Of a stretch of 38,517 nt of DNA, positions 8,885 through 16,987 are shown piece by piece. The first letter of the stretch is position 1; the number at the start of each line of letters is the position of its first letter. The stretch is from Desulfobulbaceae bacterium (GTDB taxonomy: Bacteria; Desulfobacterota; Desulfobulbia; Desulfobulbales; Desulfurivibrionaceae): positions 1 through 38,517 of the forward strand of contig DOZO01000039.1 of assembly GCA_003517965.1 (NCBI GenBank), in the 5' to 3' direction. The translations under genes were made by a program, and so were the position numbers. Under the pieces are notes generated by a model. It was not told where the DNA came from and searched no databases. It was given only the letters and a program-made list of their open reading frames with translations.

Positions 8885-9937
8885 ATGTCAGATTTTCCTA
8901 AAATCCTGATCGTGGATGACAAAGCCGCTAATCTGATGGCTATGGAGGGCTTGTTGGAGGAGGTGGGGGCTAACCTGCTTACGGCCTCCTCTGGTCATGA
9001 GGCTCTGGCTTTGATGTTGAAGCACGAGTTTGCCTTGGTGCTCCTTGATGTCCAGATGCCGGATATGGACGGCTTCGAGACTGCCGCCTTGATGCGGGGG
9101 ATGAAACAGACCAGACATCTGCCGATTATCTTCGTCACCGCGATCAACAAGGAGGACGAACATATCTTCCGGGGGTACGACGCAGGGGCCATCGACTACC
9201 TGTTCAAGCCGATCAATCCAGTTATTTTGCGCAGCAAAGTTGAAGTTTTTCTGAAAATATACCGGCAACAGCGGCTGCTGGAAAAAAAGACGATCGATCT
9301 GGATCAAAAGGTGGAAGAGTTGCTGGTTTTGAAGGCCCAAATGGAGGAGACAAACCAGCAGTTGGAAGAAGCAAACCAGCAGTTGGAGGCGCTCTCGCGT
9401 ACCGACTCCCTTACTGGGTTGGCCAACCGCCGGCAGTTCAAGGAGGTGCTGGCTGCGGAATGGCGGCGCGCCCTGCGAAACGGTAATTCTCTGGCTCTGA
9501 TTATGGCTGATATTGACGCTTTCAAGGCGTTCAACGATACTTACGGTCATCTCGCCGGCGACGACTGCCTGCGAACAATCGCTTTGGCTCTGCGCAGTCC
9601 GCTGATGCGACCATCAGATCTGGCTGCTCGTTTTGGCGGCGAGGAGTTCGTCATTCTCCTGCCCGGTACCGATCTGGAAGGTGGCGCTTTTATTGCTGAA
9701 GAGATCCGTCAGGATGTGGAAAAATTGGCCATTACTCATGCCGGTTCGGATACCGGCGGTCTTGTGACCATGAGTTTCGGGGTGACGGCGGTGCAGCCAT
9801 CTGTTGAACTGGTGGATCTTAACCTGGTTTGTACCGCCGACAAGGCCCTGTACATGGCCAAGAAAGAGGGTAAGAACCGTTGTGTCGCGATGCCTCTTGA
9901 AGAAGACAGCGATTGTCTCACAAATCCGGAACCATAG
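8885..9937 (+). CDS. Response regulator with GGDEF diguanylate cyclase output
   Basis: 350 aa. AAGGAG at 8874-8879 sets the start at ATG 8885. The receiver domain (about 5-125) has phospho-acceptor D55 in VLLDVQMPD and the KP motif in YLFKPINP. A short coiled coil with a near-duplicated NQQLEEANQQLE repeat leads to the cyclase domain, which opens with DSLTGLANRR and has the active-site signature GGEEF (251-255). An intact inhibitory site, RPSD (242-245), lies exactly five residues before it, so product inhibition by c-di-GMP is expected. It is the last gene of the kinase-CheR-CheB cluster and its probable output. Confidence 0.95.
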   Translation: MSDFPKILIVDDKAANLMAMEGLLEEVGANLLTASSGHEALALMLKHEFALVLLDVQMPDMDGFETAALMRGMKQTRHLPIIFVTAINKEDEHIFRGYDAGAIDYLFKPINPVILRSKVEVFLKIYRQQRLLEKKTIDLDQKVEELLVLKAQMEETNQQLEEANQQLEALSRTDSLTGLANRRQFKEVLAAEWRRALRNGNSLALIMADIDAFKAFNDTYGHLAGDDCLRTIALALRSPLMRPSDLAARFGGEEFVILLPGTDLEGGAFIAEEIRQDVEKLAITHAGSDTGGLVTMSFGVTAVQPSVELVDLNLVCTADKALYMAKKEGKNRCVAMPLEEDSDCLTNPEP

Positions 9938-9958
9938 GCTGTCTGGGTGCGCTTGTTT

Positions 9959-9991
9959 GTAACTGCTCAGGAGTCTGAGTCGTGAATAGTT
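9959..9991. repeat. Degenerate GTAACT...AGTT dyad between convergent genes
   Basis: GTAACTGCTCAG, then a small CTCAG-GAGT-CTGAG hairpin, then GAATAGTTTTT. The ends resemble the GTAACTATTCAG repeat family seen at 3757, 29178 and 29223. The T5 run could help terminate the rightward GGDEF gene, but the stem is short. Confidence 0.3.
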
Positions 9992-9996
9992 TTTCC

Positions 9997-12534
9997 CTAC
10001 CCACCTTTCTCCGCATAGCCCGCGATCTGATCAAACTTTAGATAGCGATACACCTCGTCAGCCTTGGGAATTACTCGTTCGGATAGAATTGTTTTATATT
10101 CCGCCACGGTTGGGATGTGTCCTAGCACGGCGCAGACCGCGGCCAGTTCGGCGGAGCCCAGGAATACCTTGGTGCCGGTGCCGATGCGGTTGTCGAAGTT
10201 GCGGGTAGAGGTGGAAAAAACCACCGCCTTGTCGCGGGTTCTCGCCTGGTTGCCCATGCAGAGTGAGCAACCAGGGATCTCGGTGCGTGCCCCGGCCTTG
10301 GCGAAGATGCTGTACAGCCCCTCGGTTTTGAGTTGTTCCTCGTCCATCCTGGTTGGTGGCGCTACCCAGAGGCGGACTGCCACTTGGGAGCCGCCGTTGT
10401 CGAGAATCCTGGCCAGGGCCCGGAAATGGCCGATGTTGGTCATGCAGGAGCCGACAAAGATTTCGTCGATTATCGTGCCTGCCACCTCAGACAACAGCTT
10501 CACATCATCAGGGTCATTGGGGCAGGCCAGGATAGGTTCGGTAATCGAGGCCAAATCTATCTCCAGCACTGCTTTGTATGCGGCATCCGTATCGGGGGCA
10601 AGCAATTCTGGCGCGGCCAGCCAAGCCTCCATTGCGGTGATCCGCTTACGGATGGCCGCCGCGTCTTGATAGCCTCTGGTCAACAGGTTTTGCAAGAGCG
10701 CCACATTGGAGCGGAGAAATTCGGCCACCGGTTCCTGGTTGAGGCGCACGGTACAGGCGGCGGCAGAGCGCTCTGCCGAGGCATCGGCCAGCTCGAAGGC
10801 CTGTTCCACTGCCAGATCTGGCATACCCTCAATCTCAAGCACCGTCCCGGCAAAGAGGTTTTTTTTGCCTTTTTTTTCTACGCTGAGCAGGCCCTGCTGG
10901 ATGGCCGTATAGGGGATAGCGTTGACCAGATCGCGCAGAGTGATGCCAGGCTGCATCTGGCCAGTAAAGCGGATCAGCACCGATTCTGGCATTACCAGGG
11001 GCATCGAACCGGTGGCTGCGGCAAAGGCCACCAGGCCGGAGCCGGCCGGAAAGGAGAGGCCGATGGGGAAACGGGTGTGGGAATCGCCGCCGGTGCCCAC
11101 CGTATCTGGGAGGACCATGCGGTTGAGCCAGGAATGCACCACTCCGTCACCTGGGCGTAAGGCTATGCCGCCTCGTTCGCTGATAAAGCCGGGTAGCGTC
11201 TGATGGGTTTTGACATCAATCGGCTTGGGGTAGGCGGCGGTATGGCAGAAAGACTGCATTACCAGAGGAGCGGAGAATTTCAGACAGGCCAGCTCCTTGA
11301 TCTCGTCGCGGGTCATGGGACCGGTGGTGTCCTGGGAACCCACAGAGGTCATCCTGGGTTCGCAATACTTGCCGGGTCGCACCCCCGGCAGACCGCAGGC
11401 CTTGCCCACCATTTTCTGGGCCAGGGTGTAGCCTTTGCCGGTATCCTTGGGAACCTCCGGCTCCCGAAACAGGGAGGAAGGTGATAGACCTAAGGCTTTG
11501 CGGGCCTTGGCGGTGAGATCCCGGCCGATGATGAGATTGACCCGACCGCCTGCCTGAATCTCGTCGGGCAGGGTGGCGGGGGAGAGGATGAAGCTGGTAA
11601 CAATCTGGCCATCCCGGCTGATCGTGCCGGTTTGGGTGTTGATGGTGATGATGTCGCCGGTTTCCAGGTGGGTTACTTCACACTGGATGGGCAGCATGCC
11701 TGAGTCTTCGGCGGTGTTGAAGAAGATGGGTGCTATGGTGGAGCCCATGACCACCCCGCCGGTACGCTTGGCCGGCACACAGGGGATGTCGTGGCCCAGA
11801 TGCCAGAGCATGGAGTTGACTCCGGACTTGCGGGAGGAGCCGGTGCCCACCACATCGCCCACATAGGCCACAGGGTGCCCTTTTTTCTTCAGTTCTTCGA
11901 TTAACTCAAGCGAACCGGGCAGGCGGTTTATCAGCATGGACTGGGCGTGCAGGGGAATATCTGGTCTGCTCCAGGCCTCGGAAGCCGGAGAAAGATCGTC
12001 GGTGTTGGTTTCTCCCGGCACCTTGAATACGGTAACGGTAAGCTCCTTTGGCATGGGAGGCCGTGAGGTGAACCAGGTCGCCTTTGACCAGTTGGTCACC
12101 ACCTGTCGGGCATGGGGATTGTTCTTTGCCTTGGCCACCACCTCATTAAAGGCATCATAGACCAGCATGGTGCCCGAGAGCGCTGTTACTGCCGCCGGGG
12201 CCAGGGCCGCATCGTCGAGCAGCTCGATGAGCGGTTGCACATTGTAGCCGCCCAGCATGGTGCCCAGCAACTTAATCGCCGTTGCCTTATCAAGGAGCGG
12301 CGAGGCGAGCTTGCCTTGCGCTATTCCGGCGAGAAATTCCGCCTTGACCTTGGAGGCTTCATCCACCCCAGGCGGAACCTGATTGGTGATCAGCTCTATC
12401 AGGGCTGCTTCTGTTCCGGCTACAGGATGGGTGAGCAGATCAACCAAGGCGGTGGTTTGCCCGGCAGAAAGGGGCAGGGGAGGCAGGCCATGGACGGCCC
12501 GCTCGGCAACATGTTTTTGATACGCCTCAAGCAT
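9997..12534 (-). CDS. acnB: Aconitate hydratase B (bifunctional aconitase/2-methylisocitrate dehydratase)
   Basis: 845 aa, close to E. coli AcnB (865 aa). It interconverts citrate and isocitrate in the TCA cycle. The AcnB domain order is seen: an N-terminal HEAT-like region, the swivelling domain (with the GTGSSRKSGVNSMLWHLG motif) placed before the catalytic core, then GDSHTRFPIG. The three cysteines that hold the 4Fe-4S cluster sit in VGSCMTN and IPGCSLCMGNQARTRD. AAGGAG stands 7 nt before the ATG. AcnB proteins can also bind mRNA when iron is low; nothing here shows that directly. It is a single gene, divergent from the exported protein at 12992. Confidence 0.97.
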   Translation of the reverse strand: MLEAYQKHVAERAVHGLPPLPLSAGQTTALVDLLTHPVAGTEAALIELITNQVPPGVDEASKVKAEFLAGIAQGKLASPLLDKATAIKLLGTMLGGYNVQPLIELLDDAALAPAAVTALSGTMLVYDAFNEVVAKAKNNPHARQVVTNWSKATWFTSRPPMPKELTVTVFKVPGETNTDDLSPASEAWSRPDIPLHAQSMLINRLPGSLELIEELKKKGHPVAYVGDVVGTGSSRKSGVNSMLWHLGHDIPCVPAKRTGGVVMGSTIAPIFFNTAEDSGMLPIQCEVTHLETGDIITINTQTGTISRDGQIVTSFILSPATLPDEIQAGGRVNLIIGRDLTAKARKALGLSPSSLFREPEVPKDTGKGYTLAQKMVGKACGLPGVRPGKYCEPRMTSVGSQDTTGPMTRDEIKELACLKFSAPLVMQSFCHTAAYPKPIDVKTHQTLPGFISERGGIALRPGDGVVHSWLNRMVLPDTVGTGGDSHTRFPIGLSFPAGSGLVAFAAATGSMPLVMPESVLIRFTGQMQPGITLRDLVNAIPYTAIQQGLLSVEKKGKKNLFAGTVLEIEGMPDLAVEQAFELADASAERSAAACTVRLNQEPVAEFLRSNVALLQNLLTRGYQDAAAIRKRITAMEAWLAAPELLAPDTDAAYKAVLEIDLASITEPILACPNDPDDVKLLSEVAGTIIDEIFVGSCMTNIGHFRALARILDNGGSQVAVRLWVAPPTRMDEEQLKTEGLYSIFAKAGARTEIPGCSLCMGNQARTRDKAVVFSTSTRNFDNRIGTGTKVFLGSAELAAVCAVLGHIPTVAEYKTILSERVIPKADEVYRYLKFDQIAGYAEKGG

Positions 12535-12602
12535 GGGACACTCCTTGCACTATAAGAAATCGGGATGGGCCGGTATTTTTTTGCGCATCAAGTCGTTGAG
12601 CA

Positions 12603-12695
12603 AAAACAACTTGAATATCAAGTCCTGCCAGACGGCATAAGGTGCCGTAAAGTAGAGGCAGCATCATACAAGTTGTTTTCGTACGGCTCCTAAAT
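12603..12695. repeat. Structured repeat element 1 (long stem, inner hairpin, ACGGCTCCTAAAT tail)
   Basis: The outer stem is AAAACAACTTG (12603-12613) with CAAGTTGTTTT (12669-12679). An inner stem CTGCC/GGCAG encloses the hairpin ACGGCA-TAAGG-TGCCGT (12632-12648). The element ends with ACGGCTCCTAAAT (12683-12695). It is colinear with element 2, 250 bp downstream: the hairpin core and tail are nearly identical while the stem sequences differ but still pair. Strand, and whether it acts as RNA or as single-stranded DNA, are unknown. Confidence 0.7.
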
Positions 12696-12790
12696 TCCTA
12701 CCCTTGTCTGGTTGGCACTGTCAAGGAGAACCTGAGGGCGGAATGTCAAATAATGGTTGCTTTATGGCAATGAACTACCCAGGTGGTGAG

Positions 12791-12813
12791 TTTGTCAGCA
12801 TTTTATTGACAAA
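12791..12813. other. TTTGTCA-N9-TGACAAA dyad in the acnB/12992 intergenic region
   Basis: A 7-9-7 perfect inverted repeat that could be an operator for either divergent gene. The rest of 12696-12840, between the two structured elements, shows no convincing gene. The full gap 12535-12991 therefore holds two structured repeats, this dyad and the two upstream regions. Confidence 0.3.
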
Positions 12814-12846
12814 AGCATCCTGGATGCCAGATCATATTAAGCCGTT

Positions 12847-12946
12847 GTCAGAAAATAACATGGCCATTTAATATAGCCAAGACGGCATAAGGAGCCGTAT
12901 ATGAAGGTTCAGCAATGACCATGTTATTTTCTGACGGCTCCTAAAT
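12847..12946. repeat. Structured repeat element 2 (long stem, inner hairpin, ACGGCTCCTAAAT tail)
   Basis: A perfect 17-bp outer stem: GTCAGAAAATAACATGG (12847-12863) with CCATGTTATTTTCTGAC (12919-12935). It extends inward through one mismatch by CATT/AATG. The inner hairpin is ACGGC-ATAAGGA-GCCGT (12882-12898). The tail ACGGCTCCTAAAT (12934-12946) is complementary to AGGAGCCGT of the hairpin, which allows an alternative pairing. It ends about 45 nt before the start of the exported protein gene. Confidence 0.75.
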
Positions 12947-12991
12947 AAGCGGATATCTCGGTTGTCAGGAAAATTTAAGTGGAGGCCTCCC

Positions 12992-13549
12992 ATGTCCCGT
13001 TATCCAGTCTGGAAAATTTGGGGCTGTCTTCTGCGGCTTGTCCGGTGGCCGGCCAGCGTCGGTCTGCTGTTTTCGGCCGTTGCCTGCGCATCTGGTTCCG
13101 CCCTGCATCTTGTGGCCTCTTCTCTCCCTCCAGAGGACGGGCGGCATTATCGTCTGTTTCTTTATGGCGGGCTGGATTCCAATGATTTTGAAAGCGTGGC
13201 TATTCTTGATCGGGAGGATGATCGCTTTCTGGTTGTTTCCTATTCTGGAACGATCAAGGTCAACTTGTTGGAAGGCTTGACGATCACTGAGGCCCAAGCT
13301 GAGGTGAGGCACTTCCTTGGTCGGAACAACTATTTTAACGGCATGGAACCCAGGGCGATCACTGGGCCGGATGGCCAGGTGATCGGCTACGAAATCCGGA
13401 GCCGCTATTCCCCTCCTGTAGGCCGCAGAGCTGACGATCTTGACACCACTTATCTCTTTGGCCCGGATAATACAGTGATTTTTTACATCTATTATCCGCC
13501 GGATATCGGTAGCGGCGCTGATGATTTTCCCGGCTTGGCGGAGCATTGA
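12992..13549 (+). CDS. Exported protein of unknown function
   Basis: 185 aa. GGAGG at 12981-12985 precedes ATG 12992. The N-terminus has basic residues, then a hydrophobic stretch (about 18-33) ending in ACASGSA, a likely signal peptide; the AVAC sequence is a poor lipobox. The mature part is rich in aspartate and tyrosine and repeatedly reads like a small beta-rich domain (HYRLFLYGGLDSNDF, then DDRFLVVSYSGTIKVNL, then VIGYEIRSRY). I do not recognise a family. It lies 82 nt upstream of the esterase-family gene on the same strand, which also has a signal peptide, so the two may be one transcription unit. Confidence 0.8.
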   Translation: MSRYPVWKIWGCLLRLVRWPASVGLLFSAVACASGSALHLVASSLPPEDGRHYRLFLYGGLDSNDFESVAILDREDDRFLVVSYSGTIKVNLLEGLTITEAQAEVRHFLGRNNYFNGMEPRAITGPDGQVIGYEIRSRYSPPVGRRADDLDTTYLFGPDNTVIFYIYYPPDIGSGADDFPGLAEH

Positions 13550-13631
13550 GCAACCTGATGCCGCATGAACGGATGTCGCCCCAGAGAATGTTTTCCCAGT
13601 CGCATAAGCTCATTTAGTCAAGGAGCGTTCA

Positions 13632-14900
13632 ATGCAACGGATAATCCAACTGATAATTTTGCTGACCTGGTGGCTCTACGCTTTTTCCTGTCAAGCAGCC
13701 CAGGCTTTGACTGGTGGCAATAACGATTATGATGCGCTATTGTCAATGATTGGCGAGTCCAGGATTGTTATGCTTGGTGAAGCCACGCACGGCAGCCGGG
13801 AGTTTTATCGGGAGCGGGCGCGCATCACCCGCAGGTTGATCGAGGAGGCGGGGTTCGGTGCAGTGGTGCTGGAAGCGCCCTGGGAATCTGTGCGGCGGCT
13901 CGATGCCTACATTCGAGGGGATAGCAACGATGCTGATGCCGCCGCGGCCTTAGGCGATTTTGTTCGTTTCCCCCGCTGGAGCTGGCGTAACCGGGAGGTG
14001 CGCGATTTCCTTGAAATTCTGCGCGCCATCAACCTTGGCCGTGCTCCCGGCACCCCTCCGGTGCGGATCTACGGGATGGATCTCTACAGCGAACCAGAAT
14101 CAGCCGAGGCAGTGGTCCGTCATCTGGCGCGGCGTTCCAGCGAGGCGGCGGCCCTGGCCAGGCAACGCTACGTCTGCTTTGCCGATTATGTGAAAGCGCC
14201 CATGTTGTACGGGCGCGATGCCGAGTCGGGCCAAGCGGTCTCCTGCGCTGAAGGTGTGGCGGCGCAATTGGCCGAGATGGAAACGAAAACCGGCGACGAA
14301 GATGACTTTGCCGCCTGGCAAAGCGCCCGGGTTGTCCACAATGGCGAAGGATATTATCGAGCTCTTTACCGGCCGGGAGCGATCTCCTGGAACCTGCGTG
14401 AGCAGCACATGGCCGACACTCTGGTCCAGATTTTGGAACGGGTGGGGGCCAAGGGTCAGATCGTGGTCTGGGCGCACAATTCGCACCAGGGAGATGCCCG
14501 TCACAGCGATCAGGGGGAGGTAGGCGAGCTTAGCCTGGGACAGTTGATGCGGGAACGGTATGGTACTGACGCGGTTTTGATTGGATTTTCAACCTATCAT
14601 GGGCAGGTGCGGGCAGCGGCAAACTGGGGAGGCAAAGATCGGGTCTGGCGTCTGCGCCCGGCGCTCCGGCAGAGCTGGCATGCTCGTCTTCATCGACTGG
14701 GCTTGTCCAGGCGCATCCTTATTTTCCGAGACAATCCGGCGCTGGCTGCACAATTTGCTAAACGACGGCTGGAACGGGTTGTCGGGGTTAGTTACGTTCC
14801 CAACGACGAAAGGGGAAACCACTATCGCCATAGTTATCTTTCCAGGCAATTCGACGCGGTCATTCATATTGATCGAACCAGTGCCGTTGATTCTATGTGA
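13632..14900 (+). CDS. Secreted erythromycin-esterase-family protein
   Basis: 422 aa with an N-terminal signal peptide (about 1-25, ending QAAQA). AAGGAG lies 6-7 nt before the ATG. The family signature is clear: MLGEATHGSREFYRER (about 47-62) holds the Glu/His pair of the active site, LEAPWESVRRLDAYI follows (about 80-94), then IYGMDLYS, and VVWAHNSHQGD supplies another conserved histidine. Members include macrolide esterases EreA/EreB, but most have unknown substrates, and succinoglycan-associated relatives exist. An export signal is unusual for resistance esterases, so drug resistance should not be assumed. The gene converges on the GH17 gene with only 20 nt between. Confidence 0.88.
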   Translation: MQRIIQLIILLTWWLYAFSCQAAQALTGGNNDYDALLSMIGESRIVMLGEATHGSREFYRERARITRRLIEEAGFGAVVLEAPWESVRRLDAYIRGDSNDADAAAALGDFVRFPRWSWRNREVRDFLEILRAINLGRAPGTPPVRIYGMDLYSEPESAEAVVRHLARRSSEAAALARQRYVCFADYVKAPMLYGRDAESGQAVSCAEGVAAQLAEMETKTGDEDDFAAWQSARVVHNGEGYYRALYRPGAISWNLREQHMADTLVQILERVGAKGQIVVWAHNSHQGDARHSDQGEVGELSLGQLMRERYGTDAVLIGFSTYHGQVRAAANWGGKDRVWRLRPALRQSWHARLHRLGLSRRILIFRDNPALAAQFAKRRLERVVGVSYVPNDERGNHYRHSYLSRQFDAVIHIDRTSAVDSM

Positions 14901-14920
14901 AAGCGGCTGGATAATTACAT

Positions 14921-16882
14921 CTACACCAGAAATTTCCCGGTATTTTTCCGGTTGGTCAGGGTAAGTCCGGCCAGAACAAAGGCCAGGGCCGATAGATCGA
15001 CATTATAAAAAACCAGTCCGGTCAGACTCACGACTAAGGCCAGGGCGCATAGCCACACCGAATTGCGCCAGAGGGCAATTCCGGCCAGGATAATGCTTGC
15101 CCAGGCAAAGATCTGATTATACATCAAGCGACCGATCAGCGAGCGAATCAGGCAAACGGTCTTTTCCGGGGTGTCCACGCATACCCCCACCAGCCTTTCT
15201 GAGATAAAAATACCCTGGCGCAAAGCGGTAAAGGCGGCAAAGGCGGCAAGTACTAGCAGGGCAAAGGGTAACAGGGGACGCAGTGAGATGCCACGGCTCT
15301 TTCGCCAGAGGGGCCAGGCCAGCAGCAGGCAGATTGCCACCCAGATGTTGGCCTGCCAGTTAAGCTGGGTTTCATTGATCAGGATAGCCACGGCCCCTAA
15401 GGTGAGGAGCAGGGCGCTGAGCTGTTCGAGCATCCCCTGGCCAATCTGCTCGCTCTGTCTGCGGGTAAAGCAGAGGTAGGCAAGGGCGGGGATGGTAAAG
15501 GCAAAGTTGTTAAAGCTCCGGTAACGGGCATCCAGCACCAGGCCAAGGACGGCAATCAGGGCGCAGGCAATAACCCCCAGTCGCAGAGTGCCGTTTACCG
15601 CTTCGGGACTGAGACGAGACTTGCCCCGCAGGAAATCCATAGAGGCATCCAGGCTGAGGTGGGTGGGCGTAGTTTGAGACGCTATGGCTGTGAGAGCCAG
15701 CAGGTAGACGCTGGCGGCAAGCGCGAGGACAACAGCGGCCCAGAGGTATTCATAGTTATTGGTAGAAATTAAGGAAAATTGATGCCCCTGCAGCACAATA
15801 AGGATGGCGCCGCCAGCCATGGCTGTGGAAAATTGCAGCCAGCGGGCCACGCTCATGGCACTATTACGGCGGACAATAAACAAGGTGGCCAGGGCAATCG
15901 CTGCGGATTGGACAAATAACATCTGCCAGTTGGGGAAATTTGAGACCGACCCGGAAAGAACATGCTTGTCGACTCGATCCTGGTTGTACAGGCCCCAATA
16001 GCCGCCCACTGCCCCTTCCTTGATGCGTTTCCATGGCTGGTCAAAGGCCTCAATCAGGTTGTACTGCCAATGTTCCTGTTCGGCCAGGGCAATGAAGCCC
16101 CGGATAAAACGGGCCTGGTTTTCCAAACTGGGCAGCGCCCCTTCCCGCATCCGTCCCTGGGAAGGCCAGCCGGTTTCGCCGATGACGATTTCTTTGTCCG
16201 GGATTTTTTGGCCGAGCTCTTCCCGGATCTTTTTGATATGGGCCATGGCCGCGCTGATCGCGATCGGGTTATCCTCCCAGTAGGGCAGGATATGGATCAT
16301 GACAAAATCGCAGACCGGAGCCACCTCTGGATGCTTAAGCCAAAACTCCCAGACATCGGCATAGGTGACAGCCACTCCCGGCAGGGCAGCCTTGACCTGA
16401 TTGATATATCCGGCAAGCTGTTCTCCGGTGATCTCCCGACGGAGCAGGGCCTCGTTGCCAACTACCACTGCCCGGACTACGGTGGGATATTTGCGGGCAA
16501 GGGCGATCAACCTGTCAATCTCCTGCTGATTTAGCTTGGGATTTGCGCCGATCCAGGCGCCCAACAGCACCTGCATGCCATACTTTGCCGCGTATTCTGG
16601 CACCGCCTCAAGCCCGGCAACCGAATAGGTGCGGATGCAGGAAAAACGCTGGGAGAGAATGGCCAGGTCTGCGTCTATCCGAGCGGGGGAAATGGTCATG
16701 CCTTTGGCAAAATCAAAGGGAGACTGGTCTTTTTCAAAAGGCGCGTAGGACACGCATTGCAGATTACGACCAGCAAGCGGTTCAGGCTCGGGGATCTGGA
16801 CTGGAAGACCAACCTGATGCCAAAAGGCAAAAAGAGCGGCGAGGGCCAAAGCATAGGCAAGAGCTGTTCGCAGGATTGTCAT
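14921..16882 (-). CDS. Membrane-bound glycoside hydrolase family 17 (beta-1,3-glucan-active) protein
   Basis: About 653 aa from ATG 16882; an upstream in-frame ATG (16924) and a TTG (16984) fall in a palindromic repeat and were rejected. One N-terminal TM anchor (about 5-22) is followed by a periplasmic GH17 barrel (about 40-330). Its catalytic pair is visible: acid/base E144 in VVGNEALL and nucleophile E236 in VIGETGWPS. The C-terminal half is a polytopic membrane domain with roughly eight or nine hydrophobic helices. Bacterial GH17 proteins with membrane tails are linked to remodelling of cyclic or linear beta-1,3-glucans and include transglycosylases. No glucan synthase is in the window, so the substrate is not fixed by context. 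The RBS is weak. Confidence 0.88.
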   Translation of the reverse strand: MTILRTALAYALALAALFAFWHQVGLPVQIPEPEPLAGRNLQCVSYAPFEKDQSPFDFAKGMTISPARIDADLAILSQRFSCIRTYSVAGLEAVPEYAAKYGMQVLLGAWIGANPKLNQQEIDRLIALARKYPTVVRAVVVGNEALLRREITGEQLAGYINQVKAALPGVAVTYADVWEFWLKHPEVAPVCDFVMIHILPYWEDNPIAISAAMAHIKKIREELGQKIPDKEIVIGETGWPSQGRMREGALPSLENQARFIRGFIALAEQEHWQYNLIEAFDQPWKRIKEGAVGGYWGLYNQDRVDKHVLSGSVSNFPNWQMLFVQSAAIALATLFIVRRNSAMSVARWLQFSTAMAGGAILIVLQGHQFSLISTNNYEYLWAAVVLALAASVYLLALTAIASQTTPTHLSLDASMDFLRGKSRLSPEAVNGTLRLGVIACALIAVLGLVLDARYRSFNNFAFTIPALAYLCFTRRQSEQIGQGMLEQLSALLLTLGAVAILINETQLNWQANIWVAICLLLAWPLWRKSRGISLRPLLPFALLVLAAFAAFTALRQGIFISERLVGVCVDTPEKTVCLIRSLIGRLMYNQIFAWASIILAGIALWRNSVWLCALALVVSLTGLVFYNVDLSALAFVLAGLTLTNRKNTGKFLV

Positions 16883-16904
16883 AGGTTTGTCAACCGGTGT
16901 TTTT

Positions 16905-16942
16905 ATAAGTCTTATAATTCCCATAGGCCCTATAGGACTTAT
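16905..16942. repeat. Palindromic ATAAGTC...GACTTAT repeat
   Basis: ATAAGTCTTATA (16905-16916) faces TATAGGACTTAT (16931-16942): 12-nt arms with one G-T mismatch around a 14-nt spacer. It sits between the cation efflux gene and the GH17 gene and could act as an operator or an mRNA hairpin. Confidence 0.5.
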
Positions 16943-16987
16943 GATAATTGAAACCAAGCTCTTTTGTACCCTGCGCTGGTTCAACGG

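Noticed and set aside
10333..11160. Long plus-strand open frame (275 aa) opposite acnB
   Set aside because: Antisense to a clearly conserved enzyme; no start signal or family resemblance.
12889..12918. Five-codon leader peptide (AAGGAG, then ATG AAG GTT CAG CAA TGA) inside structured element 2
   Set aside because: The matching position in element 1 has no start codon and a changed SD, so it is probably chance.
12603..12946. The two structured elements as integron attC sites
   Set aside because: No GTTRRRY/RYYYAAC core pair at the ends and no integrase or cassette gene is seen.
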